This document shows, one piece after another, positions 43,594 to 54,564 of a DNA stretch of 64,000 bases. Each line of letters starts with the position of its first letter. Position 1 is the stretch's first letter. Both the position numbers and the translations under genes were made by a program. The DNA is taken from NCBI GenBank assembly GCA_963691705.1, contig OY829546.1, forward strand, positions 34,814,040-34,878,039, in the 5' to 3' direction. The notes below the pieces were generated by a model. It searched no databases and was not told where the DNA came from. It saw nothing but the letters and a program-made list of their open reading frames with translations. Origin of the DNA: Viola odorata (Eukaryota > Streptophyta > Magnoliopsida > Malpighiales > Violaceae).

Positions 43594-46500
43594 TTAATCC
43601 GGCTGTTGAGGAAATGCAAGGGAGAGTTTGCGTGGAAACCAGCAGACATGCCCGGAATCTCTCGGGAAGTCGCAGAACATCGGATGAACGTTAGTCCTGA
43701 CGCCAAGCCTGTTCAACAAAGGCGACGTGCTTTTTCATCGGAAAAGATAGCAGCCATCGAAAAGGAATTGCTAAAGCTCACAGAGGCGGGGTTCATTCGA
43801 GAAGTCCAGTACCCGACCTGGCTAGCTAATCCTGTGTTAGTCCCAAAGCCTAACGGGGACTGGCGCATGTGCATCGACTTTACTGACCTAAATAATGCCT
43901 GTCCCAAGGACTGCTATCCCCTTTCGCGAATAGATCAGTTAGTCGATCAAACCGCTGGGTATGCTTATCTAAGCTCCCTAGATGCGAATTCCGGATATCA
44001 CCAAATCCCTATGGCCGTAGAGGACGAAGAAAAAACTGCCTTCATCACTCCTAGAGCTACATACTGCTATACTGCAATGCCGTTTGGGCTAAAGAATGCT
44101 GGTGCAACATTTCAGCGTATGGCAAACAAAGTTTTTGAAAATCAAATCGGGAGAAATGTAGAGGCCTACGTAGACGACACCCTGATCAAAAGTCGGAGTT
44201 TCAGAGAGCACCTCACTGACTTGCAAGAAGTTTTCAATGTGATGAGAAAACACAAGATGAAGTTAAACCCGCGGAAGTGCATGTTCGCATTCCAAACGGG
44301 AAAATTCCTGGGCTATGTGGTCAGCCAGAAGGGCATCCAACCCAACCCGTCAAAGATAAAAGCCATCCAGGATATGATATCCCCGCGAACTATCAAAGAG
44401 ATACAGAAGTTAACCGGGCGCATCATTGCGTTGGGGCGATTCATATCTAAGCAAGGCGAGAGATGTTTGCCTTTCTTTAAAGTCATCCGCAACAAGGCTC
44501 CTTTCGGATGGACAGAGGAATGTGATAAAGCTTTTGCAGGACTAAAAGCTTACCTATCATCAGATTTAGTGCTGACGAGGCCTGAGCCCGGCGACGAACT
44601 ATATCTATATTTGGGAATAGCTGACGAGGTAGTCAGTGCCGTCCTTGTGCGAAGTGAAGGGCACGTGCATCGTCCTGTATTCTTCGTGAGTCACATATTG
44701 AAAGATGCCGAACTGCGATACGCTCCTATCGAGAAGATAGCACTCGCTCTAGTGCAAGCCACGAGAAAGATGGATCGATACTTCCAAGCCCACCCCGTCA
44801 TTGTACTCACGGATCAGCCGTTGAGAAGAATCTTCAGAAAACCTGAATCTTCAGGAAGAATGTTAATTTGGGCTATCGAGCTCGAACAATACGGGCTACA
44901 ATACAAAGCTAGACCGGCCGTTAAAGCCCAAGCGTTAGCTGACTTCATAGCTGAGTGCACATTCACAAAGGGCACAAAGATAGACCTGTTGGAGGAAGAA
45001 GCGGAAAATTCATGCCTACCGTCTCCGGAGACATATACAGATACGTGGGTCATCCACGTAGATGGAGCAAAAAATCAAGAATTAGCTGGCGCAGGAGTTT
45101 TCTTAGTTGGACCAAACGGCCTGGAGATGCGATACACCATCAGAATCCTGCAGCCATTGTCCAACAATGCGGCTGAATACGAAGCGCTGCTGGCAGGACT
45201 CAGAATTGGAAACAGTTTCTCTATCGGAGCCACTCCCGGTGGGGAGAAGGAAGACAGAACACGTTTAAAGATCCGAGGAGATTACAAGCTAATAATGGAT
45301 CAGGTTCTAGGGAACTCCCAACCCAGAGAACCCATCATGGCCCAATACTTAGCCAAAGTGAAGCATGAGCTGTCAAAGATACAGGAAAAAGGCACCCTGG
45401 TCACCTTTGAGCATATTCCTAGAGAAAACAATGAAGAGGCCGATAGCCTCGCCAAGATGGCAGCCAATCCAGAAGCCTTAATACCCAGTGACGTGCGCTA
45501 TGGAGAACTGCCTACACCTTCTTTCATGGAAGAGCAGGCATCGCTCTGTGTGGAAGAAATGAAAAATGATTGGAGGATCCCAGTGATAGAATATCTGAAA
45601 CATGATAAACTACCGAGAGACCAGACAGAGAAAAAGAAAATCCTAAAACGGGCAGCACGATGCACATATTTTAATGGAGAGTTAATACGAAGATGTTTCT
45701 CCCATCCGGCCGCTAAATGCATAACGGAGCAAGAAGGCTTACATGTGTTACGTGAAATTCACGAAGGGATATGTGGCATGCACATTGCTAGCGGCACCCT
45801 GGCAACCCAAGTCTTTCGGTCGGGATTTTACTGGCCCACCATTCGACGAGATTGTCATAACTTCGTGAGAACCTGTCAGAAATGCCAGGAATATGCTAAG
45901 ATTCCTCAAAAACCTGCTGTGCCAATTTCAGAAATAGTCGCACCGTGCCCGTTTGCAAAATGGGTGATTGACATCCTGGGTCCGTTTCCAAAGGCTAGAT
46001 CTCAGTTAAAATTCGTGGTCGTAGCGGTAGACTACTTCACAAAGTGGGCCGAAGCTGAGGCGTTAGCTACCATCACCACCGAAAAAATTTGGCGTTTCTT
46101 CAAACACCAAGTCATCATGCGATTTGGAGTACCACGCGTGCTAGTTAGCGACAACGGGACACAATTTACAAGCCAGTTCTTCAGGGATCAATGTGCAGAG
46201 TTCCAGATAGAGCAAAGATTCTCCTCTGTGGCACATCCCCAAACCAACGGCCAGGCGGAAGTAACTAACCGCAGCATCCTTAGTGGCATCAAAAGAAACT
46301 TGGAAGGGTCCAAGAAGAAATGGCCAGACGAATTGCCATATGTACTATGGGCCTACCGCATGACTGTCAAGGCCAGCACGGGAGAGACCCCGTTCGCGTT
46401 AGCATTCGGAATCGAAGCTGTCACACCAATCGAGATTGGCATGATGAGCCTCCGGGTGGCTCACTTCAAAGAAGAAAACAATGAAGAAAGGTTACGAGCT

Positions 46501-46806
46501 AACCTTGATACTCTACCAGAAACACACGAGGAAACCCTCCTGAAAACCCTGCACTTCAAAAGGAAAATGGCACAATATACCAACCGGCAAGTGAGGGAGC
46601 GATTGCTCAAAATCGGAGATTTAGTGCTTAGAGACAGACGGGCAGCAGGACAACGTATGGGAAAACTCAGTCCAAACTAGGATGGACCGTATCGTGTCAC
46701 CCGCATTGTGGGAAAAGGAGCATACCATCTGGAAACGCTCGAGGGAACGCCCCTGCAGAACTCTTGGAACATCGCTCGGTTGAGGCTATACCACGCCAGG
46801 AGCTAA
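43594..46806 (+). pseudogene. Tat reverse transcriptase, RNase H, second RNase H and integrase
   Basis: A 1024-codon open stretch (43606-46680), then TAG and in-frame continuation to TAA at 46804. Counting from 43606, RT has LANPVLVPKPNGDWRMCIDF (about 73-92), SSLDANSGYHQ (Asp 126) and YVDD (188-191). RNase H follows (about 330-445). The second RNase H begins WVIHVDGAKNQELAGAG, with NNAAEYEALLAGL. Integrase has the HHCC finger (HEGICGMHIASGTLA to CQKCQ), WVIDILGPFPKA, VSDNGTQF and HPQTNGQAEVTNR (D, D, E all present). The late TAG (46678) replaces Trp of an NWDGPYRV-like block, about 42 codons before the end. Apart from the stops the enzymes look intact. Confidence 0.95.
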
Positions 46807-46889
46807 TCGGGTAACATCAAAGTTATTCTAATAAATGAATATTGAGATATTCACCGTGCGTTTGCTACTGGTAATATGCAGGTAGCGAA

Positions 46890-47390
46890 GAATGCCAGGG
46901 GTGAAAATCCTATCCTTGTGATGGCTGGTCTTGATCAGACAGCTCATTAAGACGAGGCACGCCCTGGCATAACAAGGCGTTTGGGACTGAAAATCCTATC
47001 CTTGTGGTAACCGTGCTCACATAGACGGCCCATTAAGACGAGGCACGACCCCAAACGGCTCCCCAGAGTGAAAATCCTATCCTTGCAGCAACCGTGCTCA
47101 CATAGACGGCCCGTTAAGATGAGGCACGCCTCGGAATCCTTGGGAGTGAAATCCTATTCTTGTGGTAACCCCATAAGGAGAGGCACGCCCCAAGGAGAGA
47201 CTAACTCCGTCCTGGAAGTGAAAATCCTATCCTTGTGGTAACCGTGCTCACATAGACGGCCCATTGAGACGAGGCACGATTCCACGGACGAGAGGTACAA
47301 CGCTTGGGGGTGAAAAGTCCTATCCTTGTGATTGCTGGTCCTGATCAGATAGCTCATTAAGACGAGGCACTCCCCAAAGCCTATCTGCGG
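46890..47390 (+). repeat. Minisatellite, 80-100-bp unit, about 6 copies
   Basis: The unit contains gtgaaaatcctatccttgtg, then gt(g/a)accgtgctcacatagacgg or ggtc(t/c)tgatcaga(c/t)agctc, then cattaagacgaggcacg. It follows pol directly. Confidence 0.85.
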
Positions 47391-47690
47391 TGGAAAAGGA
47401 ACAAAGACATCCCAACTAGTAGCCGCGCGGATGATACCCGGTGAAGCGATGTTGGAGCCTATCTGTGGCGAAAGGAACAAAGACATCCCAACTAGTAGCC
47501 GCGCGGTTGATACCCGGTGAAGCGATGTTGGAGCCTATCTGTGGCGAAAGGAACAAAGACATCCTAACTAGTAGTCGCGCGGTTGATACCCGGTGTAGCG
47601 ATGTTGGAGCCTATCTGTGGCGGAAAAGAAACAAAAGAAATCCTAACTAATAGCCGCGCGGTTGATACCCGGTGAAACGATGACAGAGAG
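47391..47690 (+). repeat. Minisatellite, about 78-bp unit, 4 copies
   Basis: The unit contains gatgttggagcctatctgtgg, gaacaaagacatcc(c/t)aacta and gtagccgcgcggttgatacc, then cggtgaagc. Confidence 0.9.
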
Positions 47691-48071
47691 GTGACCATAC
47701 TGCAACAACAACGTTGAAACAGACGTAAAGCCCCCCTGACAACGAGGGACGGCAGGAATATGAGTGCAGCAGATGCGGAAGCAACGCTGATTTACACTCA
47801 GAGAGGCTATCGAAGGATATAATGGACATGCTACTTGAATGCAGCTGATGAAAAGCTAACGGGATACAACGCAAAACTATGCGTCTATGGAAACCTAACG
47901 CCAAACGTCCCATGCGGACAAGTGATCAAACGGCATTATGAAGAAAAGCAGATAAAGAACTTCTATCCAAAAAGAGTGGATTAGCCAAGTCAAGGCCGAC
48001 ATTGTTTAAAGTACAAAATATAGATGGGCAAGTCAGCCACAAAAATGTAAAACATCTAAACAACAAAAAGT
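47691..48071. other. Spacer between minisatellite and antisense gene
   Basis: No gene or repeat is recognised. It may include the 3' untranslated part of the antisense gene ending at 48072. Confidence 0.4.
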
Positions 48072-50355
48072 CTAAAGATTGGGCGGCGCGTTGACCCCTC
48101 CTTGCTGAGCAGCCTTCCACTGATAGAAACCGCTATCAGTAATGGAGGAGGCTCTCTTGTCAAAATACGCAGAGAGATCTTCAATACGGAGCTCCTCAAC
48201 TCCATAATGATGCATCACGGCTTCTGACATGATTCCCCCACCCTGCTCTAAGTACCAACGGTTCTTCTCAGTGTTAAGGGAGGAATCAGCAGAAAGCTCA
48301 GCATTCCTCTGTCTCTCCAGACGCAGGCTATTCTTCTCCTGAGAGAGGCGTATGGCCAGATCAGCGCGTTGTTGCTTCTCCTCCTCCAAAGCTAACTTAG
48401 CGGCCTCCAACTCTTGTTTAACCGCGATAGCCTCTCCCTGAGCAGTCTCCATACTTTCGTTGGCAGCAGCAAGGGCATTTTCAAGACGCTGTCGCTCTTC
48501 CAGCAGCCTGTTTACCTCTCCTTGCCCGTTAGCTGTAGCTCTGGCATTCTCCTCAGATAGTGAAGATGGCAAAGCATAGAAAACGCCTGAGAGCGAAGGA
48601 AATTGATGCGCCCCTGCTCGCCCCGAGCCACAAAGGCATCCCTCTCTCTTGGAAGAGACAGAATCTCTGCCACCAGATAAGCGGTAGAGGAAATCACGGT
48701 CTCATGATCAGCATCGGCAGGAAACTGCAGAATACTGTCCCTAAAGGAGCGCAAGCTAACGTGATGAGTCCGCATGAGAGGAGGCTCGTAGGGAGAGATA
48801 CCAGCCATTAAGGCAGGGGCGGGGCCACCCCTCGCAATAGTTGGATGGGCCATCGGAACAAAGAACAATGCACTAGGAGAAGCTGGCCGGCTAGTGGAGC
48901 CCTCCACGTTAGGCATCGAGACCTCATTACCTCCGGGTACCTCAGGATTAAGGGCATCAGAATCATAGCCCGTTGGGGTGTGCGCGGAATGGATCGGAGA
49001 ACCAGGAGGCACATGGGGTTGACTGCCAAAATCAACAGGTTCCGATTGATCAGCAGACGCACCCTCGCCCTCAAGGGCACTCGAACTACGGTTGGCGGCC
49101 GAGGAAGACGGACTATTCGGGAGATCATAGCGAGCCTTCTTCTGACGCTCGCGAAGGACATCAGCGATACCCAAATCTCCCTGGGAGGTAGAAGGGACAG
49201 AAACAGCAGCGACTTCCTAAATAACGCAGAACATGATAAGGAAACCGTGCAAAAAAGAAAGACTAAAGTTTTAAAAATGCTCACCTGAGTGGTGGAGGAT
49301 ACAAGAGGAATCCCAACAGGAATCGGATCAATCGTAGCCTCTGAAGAGACAAAAGTCTGGGACGAAACGGATGGGGCAGCACGTGCTTTCCTAGGCCTTT
49401 TCTGTCTTACAACCCGAGGGCCCGTAACGCTAGCGGTAGCAGTGGCCTCCCTTTCCTCGGTGTTAGCAGCAGCGGCAGCAGCAGCCCTAGCTTCAGCGGC
49501 AGCTTTCTTTTTCGCCTCCTGTTTCCTCCTCCTTCGGAAATACTCGGGCTCCCAACCAGGCGGAGGCACTGCACAATCACAAAACGTTAGCGTTAGTACT
49601 TCTTGACAACGCAAAAGAAAAAAGGTCAAACGCTCACCCTTCTTGCACTGTTCCACGGGCAACCCGTTGGCCACTTTTCGGGCATCAACGCTAAAATCAA
49701 ATTGAAGCAGCGTCTTCAACCAACCATCCTCCGGGTCGGAAAGGCGTTTCCGATGACCCCAAGCCCCATCTTTAATTGTTTCGTTGAAGCCATCCCTCCA
49801 CAATGGCTCAGGCAGATCAACAATAAAAAATTCCTCTTTCCAGTGAGGAATGGAAGACTCAATGCCCATTAGTTTCCAAGTAAAGGGCTTCAAAGAACCA
49901 TCTTCGTAGCGAGGCGATATCGATATCACCCCTTTACGGGAATACAATTGGAAAATGTCATGAAGCAACGTTAAGGTGGGAGATTCTATTCCCTTGAAAC
50001 GGCACAGTGCAACAAAAGCACTAACAACGCAAATCGCGTTAGGACTCAACTGAGCCGGAGCCAAATCAGAATCAGCCAATAACAATTTTACAAGCGGGTC
50101 AAGAGGGAGACGAAACCCATGATCGAAGAGCTTAGCATACAGCATTCTGCTATTTCCGGGCAAAATGCTGTTCAGTCGAAGCAACTCAGAAGCAGGATGC
50201 ACGGGATATTCCTTGGGAAATCGTGCAGAAAACCCAGCAAGTCTACGGTTAATTAAGGGCAGCGTGTACAAAGAAGTGGGAGTGGTATCAATTACTTCTT
50301 CCCCGTAGGACCTTTGAGGATCTCCTTCTTCAGAGGATTTCTTAGTTCTAGCCAT
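48072..50355 (-). pseudogene. Antisense gene A: putative gypsy-type transposase (PF04195-like), spliced, frameshifted
   Basis: The start is at 50355 (MARTKKSSEEG). Exon 1 is 50355-49638, intron 49637-49569 (GTGAGC...GTGCAG), exon 2 is 49568-49285, intron 49284-49217 (GTGAGC...TTTAG), and exon 3 starts at 49216. The exons join in phase (718 + 284 = 1002 bases). Exon 1 has the domain of proteins named putative gypsy-type transposon in plants (YPVHPASELLRLNSILP, LFDHGFRLPLDPL, LSPNAICVVSAFVALCR, WKEEFFIVDLPEP). Exon 2 is basic and Ala-rich. Exon 3 is acidic, then changes frame near 48560 before a coiled coil (LLEERQRLENALAAANESME, LEEEKQQRADLAIRL) that ends at 48072. The frame change probably inactivates it. 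A TATA-like ggataaatac lies at 50461-50470. Its biochemical function is unknown despite the family name. Confidence 0.75.
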
Positions 50356-50601
50356 GGCCAACAAGGAAGAAACAAAAAGAAAAGAAAAAGGATGTGTACC
50401 TTGTACCTTCGTGAAAGAGCGTGCGAGGAGTCTTGAACCAGAAAGAGAGAGCGGCGCAAAGTATTTATCCAAAGACGAAATAGCGTATAAGGGAAAGATG
50501 GAAAAAGAAAAAGGGGTAGAAGAAACAATAGATATAACCCTGAAAGGGCGACCAGTCAGCAGCAGACACGTGGCGAAGCAACGCGTCATAAAGTAAGGCA
50601 C

Positions 50602-50967
50602 GCGCCAGAAGGTGCAAATTTGAAATAAGGACGAAACGCCTCTGCATTCGCAACTCCCTAGGAGACGCTTGCTCCAAACGCCCCTCTGAGGAAGGACACG
50701 TGTCTTCTTTCATCATTACCCTTCAAGTCGCATTAAATGAGGAACAGAGGGATTGATTAAAAAACATAAAAAGCAGCGCTGGCCTTGCCAAACGGCGCGA
50801 TGGTACAAAGAAGATAAAGAAGGAATAAACGGTAATATCATACAGTGCGACAAAGGATACAAAGCGTCAGCATTATTACAAGAGAAACAATGTTCGAATG
50901 GTTTTCAAGAAATAAACAAAAGACAACAACGAGAAAAACAAGGAAAGGCCCAGCACCATCGCTAGCG
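50602..50967. other. Spacer between antisense genes A and B
   Basis: It holds the upstream region of gene A and the 3' end of gene B. No other gene is seen. Confidence 0.5.
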
Positions 50968-53141
50968 TTAGACTTTCTCCCCCGAAGGGCCAGAAGAACT
51001 GCTGTCACCTTTGCTAATCTCACCCATCACGATAGATATGTAATCAGCTACATGGGCCGGATCCGAAGGGTTACCTTTGAAACGAGACGCAAATCCAGAA
51101 ATGAAGGCCTCCAGAACCCTCTTCCTCCATAACTCTTCCTTTAATGACGCCCTAGCAGCCCCCTCATCTCGAGCAAGTACCTCTTCGCGGAGAAAGAGAT
51201 TTTTCTTCCTTTCTAGCGCCAATTCTGCCTCCAGAACTTCTACCTTGGCTTTCCCGATAGATTTTTCTCTGTCCAATTCCGCCTCTAGAACTTCTATCTT
51301 GGCTTTCCCGATAGATTTTTCTCTGTCCAATTCCGTTTGGGACGATTCACAAAGACGCGTCAGCAACCTAGAGTGCTCCACCGCCTTCTCAAGCTGTACC
51401 CTTGCAACACACAATGCGCTGGAAAAATTACGTGACTCGCGATCGTGAATTTCAAATTGATAATTCAGATGGCGGAAAAAGTCCAGAGAATCATTCAGAA
51501 TATGGCGAAAACGTGCCGAGGGAGGGAGTTGAAGAAATTCCTCTTTCTCCTTTTTGGAACTCAGCATCTCCCCTATCAAGGGTGCAGTAAACTCATCTCG
51601 AGAAAAAGGTTGGGGAACCCCGACAGCGCGAAGGGCATCAAAGCAAAACGCTGCAAGATTCATACGGTAGGTCGGGACCCCGTCAGGACCAAGATTGATT
51701 GAGGGAGGCGGAGAAGAGTCCTGAGGAAAAATACTATTGAAAGGACTAAAAAACAGCTGCGGAGTAACCTTAGGCGGTAGCTCAGCAGTCGAATCCACCA
51801 CAGGAGGTGTGACCACTACGTCAGGAATACAATGAGCAATCGGAGAATCGGGAGCGTCAGATATGGGAGGAGGACGTTCCATCGGTAGACCCTCTCCCTC
51901 AGAAGAACAAGTTTTTTCCAACGCCTTAGTGGCTCCCGTTGGCTGAGAGGCGCCCGCCTCAGACAAAACAGCAGGCGTAGAAACAGTTGCCACATCCACA
52001 GGAGATGTCCCGGTAGCTTGTCCACTAGTGGCCACTCGAAGTTTTTTCCAACGCTGGGAAGCAGCAAGGGAAGAAGCGTGGCAAAGGTCTGACTTGGCAT
52101 CTGCATCCTCATCATCGCTAGTAATTACCATCGTGGCGACAGGCCTGGAGTCCGTCCCCGTGCGACGCTCCAGTAGCCAATTTTCCACAAAACGATAAGT
52201 TCGCACAGAGCTAACGGGCCTTCGCCCTCCCCGGGCAACCGTTTTAGTTCTCTTCCTCGAAGGAGGAACGCCACCCCGACTTGAGCCCTCGGCCGAAGGC
52301 GAGGCCGGTAAAGTTTGAAGCGGTATTACGTTTAGAGGAGTACCAGCGTCACCTGGAAATCAACCGTTAGCTTCTTATAGCAAACAAAGCATGCGAGGAC
52401 CAAAGTAAAGAAAATATGGAAAGAAATAGGCTCACCCATAACGTACTCTTCCAGAGGCTTGAACAGAGCAAAGGCACGAATGCGGTAGTGGGTATTCTCG
52501 TCTAACAAAGCGTTAGCCTGGTCCAACTCAGTTCTGGACAAAATCGCGGGATTTGTCCAAACGGGACCTGCCAGTTCCTGATTAAAATTGATACGCCACA
52601 AACGTGACGGTAGCTCCAGAACAAAGAAGCTGCTCTTCCAATCAGCTACACCCTTCTTGAAGCCGTGAAAATGTTGCCAAAACGACTGCACGAGCGCATC
52701 ATCCCACCGGGGAGTAATCTCGATTAAACAATTGTAGCAAATCATGCTAAAGAATTTGCGAAACAAATTGATAGATGGGGTAAAAATGTTCTTCAACTCG
52801 CAAGCGCGAAGAAAAGCATAAACCGCACACCAAGAGGAAGGAGTTATCTGGGCAGGATTAAGGCTATACTCCCGCAGCAGAGTTAGTATCGACTCATGAA
52901 CGGGAAAGCGGAAACCATAAAGGAACATTTTAAAATAAAGAAGCCTACTGTGACCCCACCCTGGATTATGAAGCCGCATATCACTTCCGGGAATAGAAGG
53001 CTCATGCCCAGGAGGAAAGGTAATACCATGTTCCTCCAATTCGGCTTTCAGAACCACATCGCAGGTAAAAATACTCAGTGATTGGGCAACCTCGGGATCC
53101 ATGGGCCTAGAGATAATCTGGCGAGGTCTATTCCTAGCCAT
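50968..53141 (-). CDS. Antisense gene B: putative gypsy-type transposase (PF04195-like), spliced, intact
   Basis: The start is at 53141 (MARNRPRQIISRP). Exon 1 is 53141-52436, intron 52435-52353 (GTGAGC...TTCCAG, 83 bases), exon 2 is 52352-50968. Exons total 2091 bases, or 696 codons plus stop, with no interruption. Exon 1 holds the same domain as gene A (LEEHGITFPPGHEPS, YGFRFPVHESILTLLREY, SSWCAVYAFLRACEL, WKSSFFVLELPSRLW). The intron lies in the same phase (1) at the same domain border as in gene A, so the two are paralogues. Exon 2 has an acidic Ser/Pro-rich region and a coiled coil with a duplicated 18-residue unit, ending SSSSGPSGEKV. It runs opposite to pol. Its function is unknown. 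Confidence 0.8.
51222..51334 (-). repeat. 54-bp tandem duplication in gene B coiled coil
   Basis: It encodes two copies of DREKSIG(K)AKxEVLEAEL differing at one residue (I/V). A third, more diverged start follows (LERKKNLFLREEV). Confidence 0.85.
52353..52435 (-). other. Intron of antisense gene B
   Basis: The donor is G|GTGAGCC and the acceptor TTTCCAG|G. Reading through it gives a stop after about 34 codons, whereas removing it restores one 696-codon frame. Confidence 0.75.
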
Positions 53142-53638
53142 AGCAAACCAACAAAAAAGGAAATCTGAGAAGGGACGAATTGATACGTTAAAGGAGAAGA
53201 ATCGCAGAGAAATCGCCAGACAGTGACGAGCGGCCGAAAAGGTATTCGGAGAAGAAGACGAAGGAAGACAAAAAGGAAAATTCGAAGTGAGGGCAAAAGT
53301 TTTGAGAAATTAGAGAATGGCCCTTCTTAAAGGATAAAAATGCCACCGCATTAATTGAGTCACCAATCGGGCGAAGACGCGTGTAAAAGAAGTTGGCCAC
53401 GTGGAAGCGCATTAAAGAAATTTGAAAAAAGAGAAGTTATTCGTCGAGACTCCCCAAAGGGGCGAGACAGTATTGACCCGGTCAGAGTAACCGCGAAGCG
53501 ATTGCCTCAGTCAGGCCAACCGCTTGCGTTAGCTGTCACCAAGAACCAGCAGGCTAACGAAAATAACGACAAAATTGAAAAGGCAGAAAACATTATTTTA
53601 TTCATAAAACGCCAATAGGCGGGTACAATGCAAAATGG

Positions 53639-54062
53639 CTAATCCTCATCAGGCCAATAAATGCCATGGTGATAAACCCCGTCATCATCAAGGAACAGAA
53701 TCTTCCCGTCAGCATTCGGGGCTAGTTGGTCTGCCTCCCTTTCTGGGCAGGACCCTGACGGGCATGATTTTCCTTTGGCGCTCGAATCTGCCAACCCCGC
53801 ACCAGCACTGATGGGAAAATCCTCGTTCAACGAGCAATCAGGGGAAGAAAAGTGTTTGCCACCCTCTTGAATAGCAGAACCAGAAGAAGCCAAAGTCGCA
53901 AAGGGCGTCTGGGAAGTCCGTTTTCCCCTGCTTCTTACGACCCTTTCGGCGGACCGGAGGCCTCCATGGTGGCGAAGGAGGGGGATGATCTAAATCCGGC
54001 GAAGTCGGGGGAGTCGGCAAGGAGTCACGATCCATGGAACTTAAGAAATAAAAATCTGCCAT
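53639..54062 (-). pseudogene. Antisense unit C: small Pro-rich then acidic protein, frameshifted
   Basis: The start MADFYFLSSMDRDSLPTPP is at 54062, about 85 bases after a TATATAAG (54143-54152). It continues as a Pro-rich then basic stretch (RRKGRKKQGK). Near 53900 the frame must change to reach ATLASSGSAIQEGG and an acidic end (LFLDDDGVYHHGIYWPDED) at 53639. I recognise no domain. It is short (about 140 codons in all). Confidence 0.5.
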
Positions 54063-54142
54063 GCCACCTGCAAAAGCAAAAGCAAAAAAAAAAAAAGAGA
54101 AGGAAAAGGATGAAGATGAAAAGGAAAGGGAAACCAAACTCC

Positions 54143-54152
54143 CTTATATAGC
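54143..54152 (-). promoter_or_regulatory. TATA box of antisense unit C
   Basis: The minus strand reads GCTATATAAGGGAG, 81-90 bases upstream of the ATG at 54062. Confidence 0.6.
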
Positions 54153-54564
54153 CGAGTGAGCATTTCGATCCCTGAAAAATCAATTAAGACGCTTGGGAAA
54201 AATAACTGCAATTGCAGAATCCGATCCGTCACAGGCGCATCTGCTCTTTGAACGCACTAATCAAAGGGCACCGAAGAACCGCCCAACCACCTGCCACTGA
54301 AAAGACGGCCCTGTAACAGTCAAGACAGAGCATTCATTGCTAATCCCCGGAACACGACCACTGCAATACAATGTCCCGAGGAAGACCCGTTTTCAGTTGG
54401 GCTCATGACAAATATTTCCAACCAATAAAGCAAGCAACCGCGCAAGAAAAAGAGAAGACTTGGGAAAAAGCAGAGACAGTTATTTATTTATGGCCAGGTG
54501 GCCTTAGCGTTCAAATATGTACAAGAAACACAAGAAAAGCAACAAGAAGAAGCGGAGCCAGCGG
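54153..54564. other. Spacer between antisense units C and D
   Basis: No gene is seen. At 54391-54404 a word (ttttcagttgggct) matches the 14 bases that precede the 3' LTR start at 55143. Confidence 0.4.

Noticed and set aside
48560..49606. Plus-strand ORFs of 83-147 codons between 48.5 and 49.6 kb
   Set aside because: They are shadows of antisense gene A, whose frame, splice sites and domain content are far better.
51077..51448. 123-codon plus-strand ORF with repeated SASRTSxLAFPIDFSLSN
   Set aside because: It is the complement of the duplicated coiled coil in antisense gene B.
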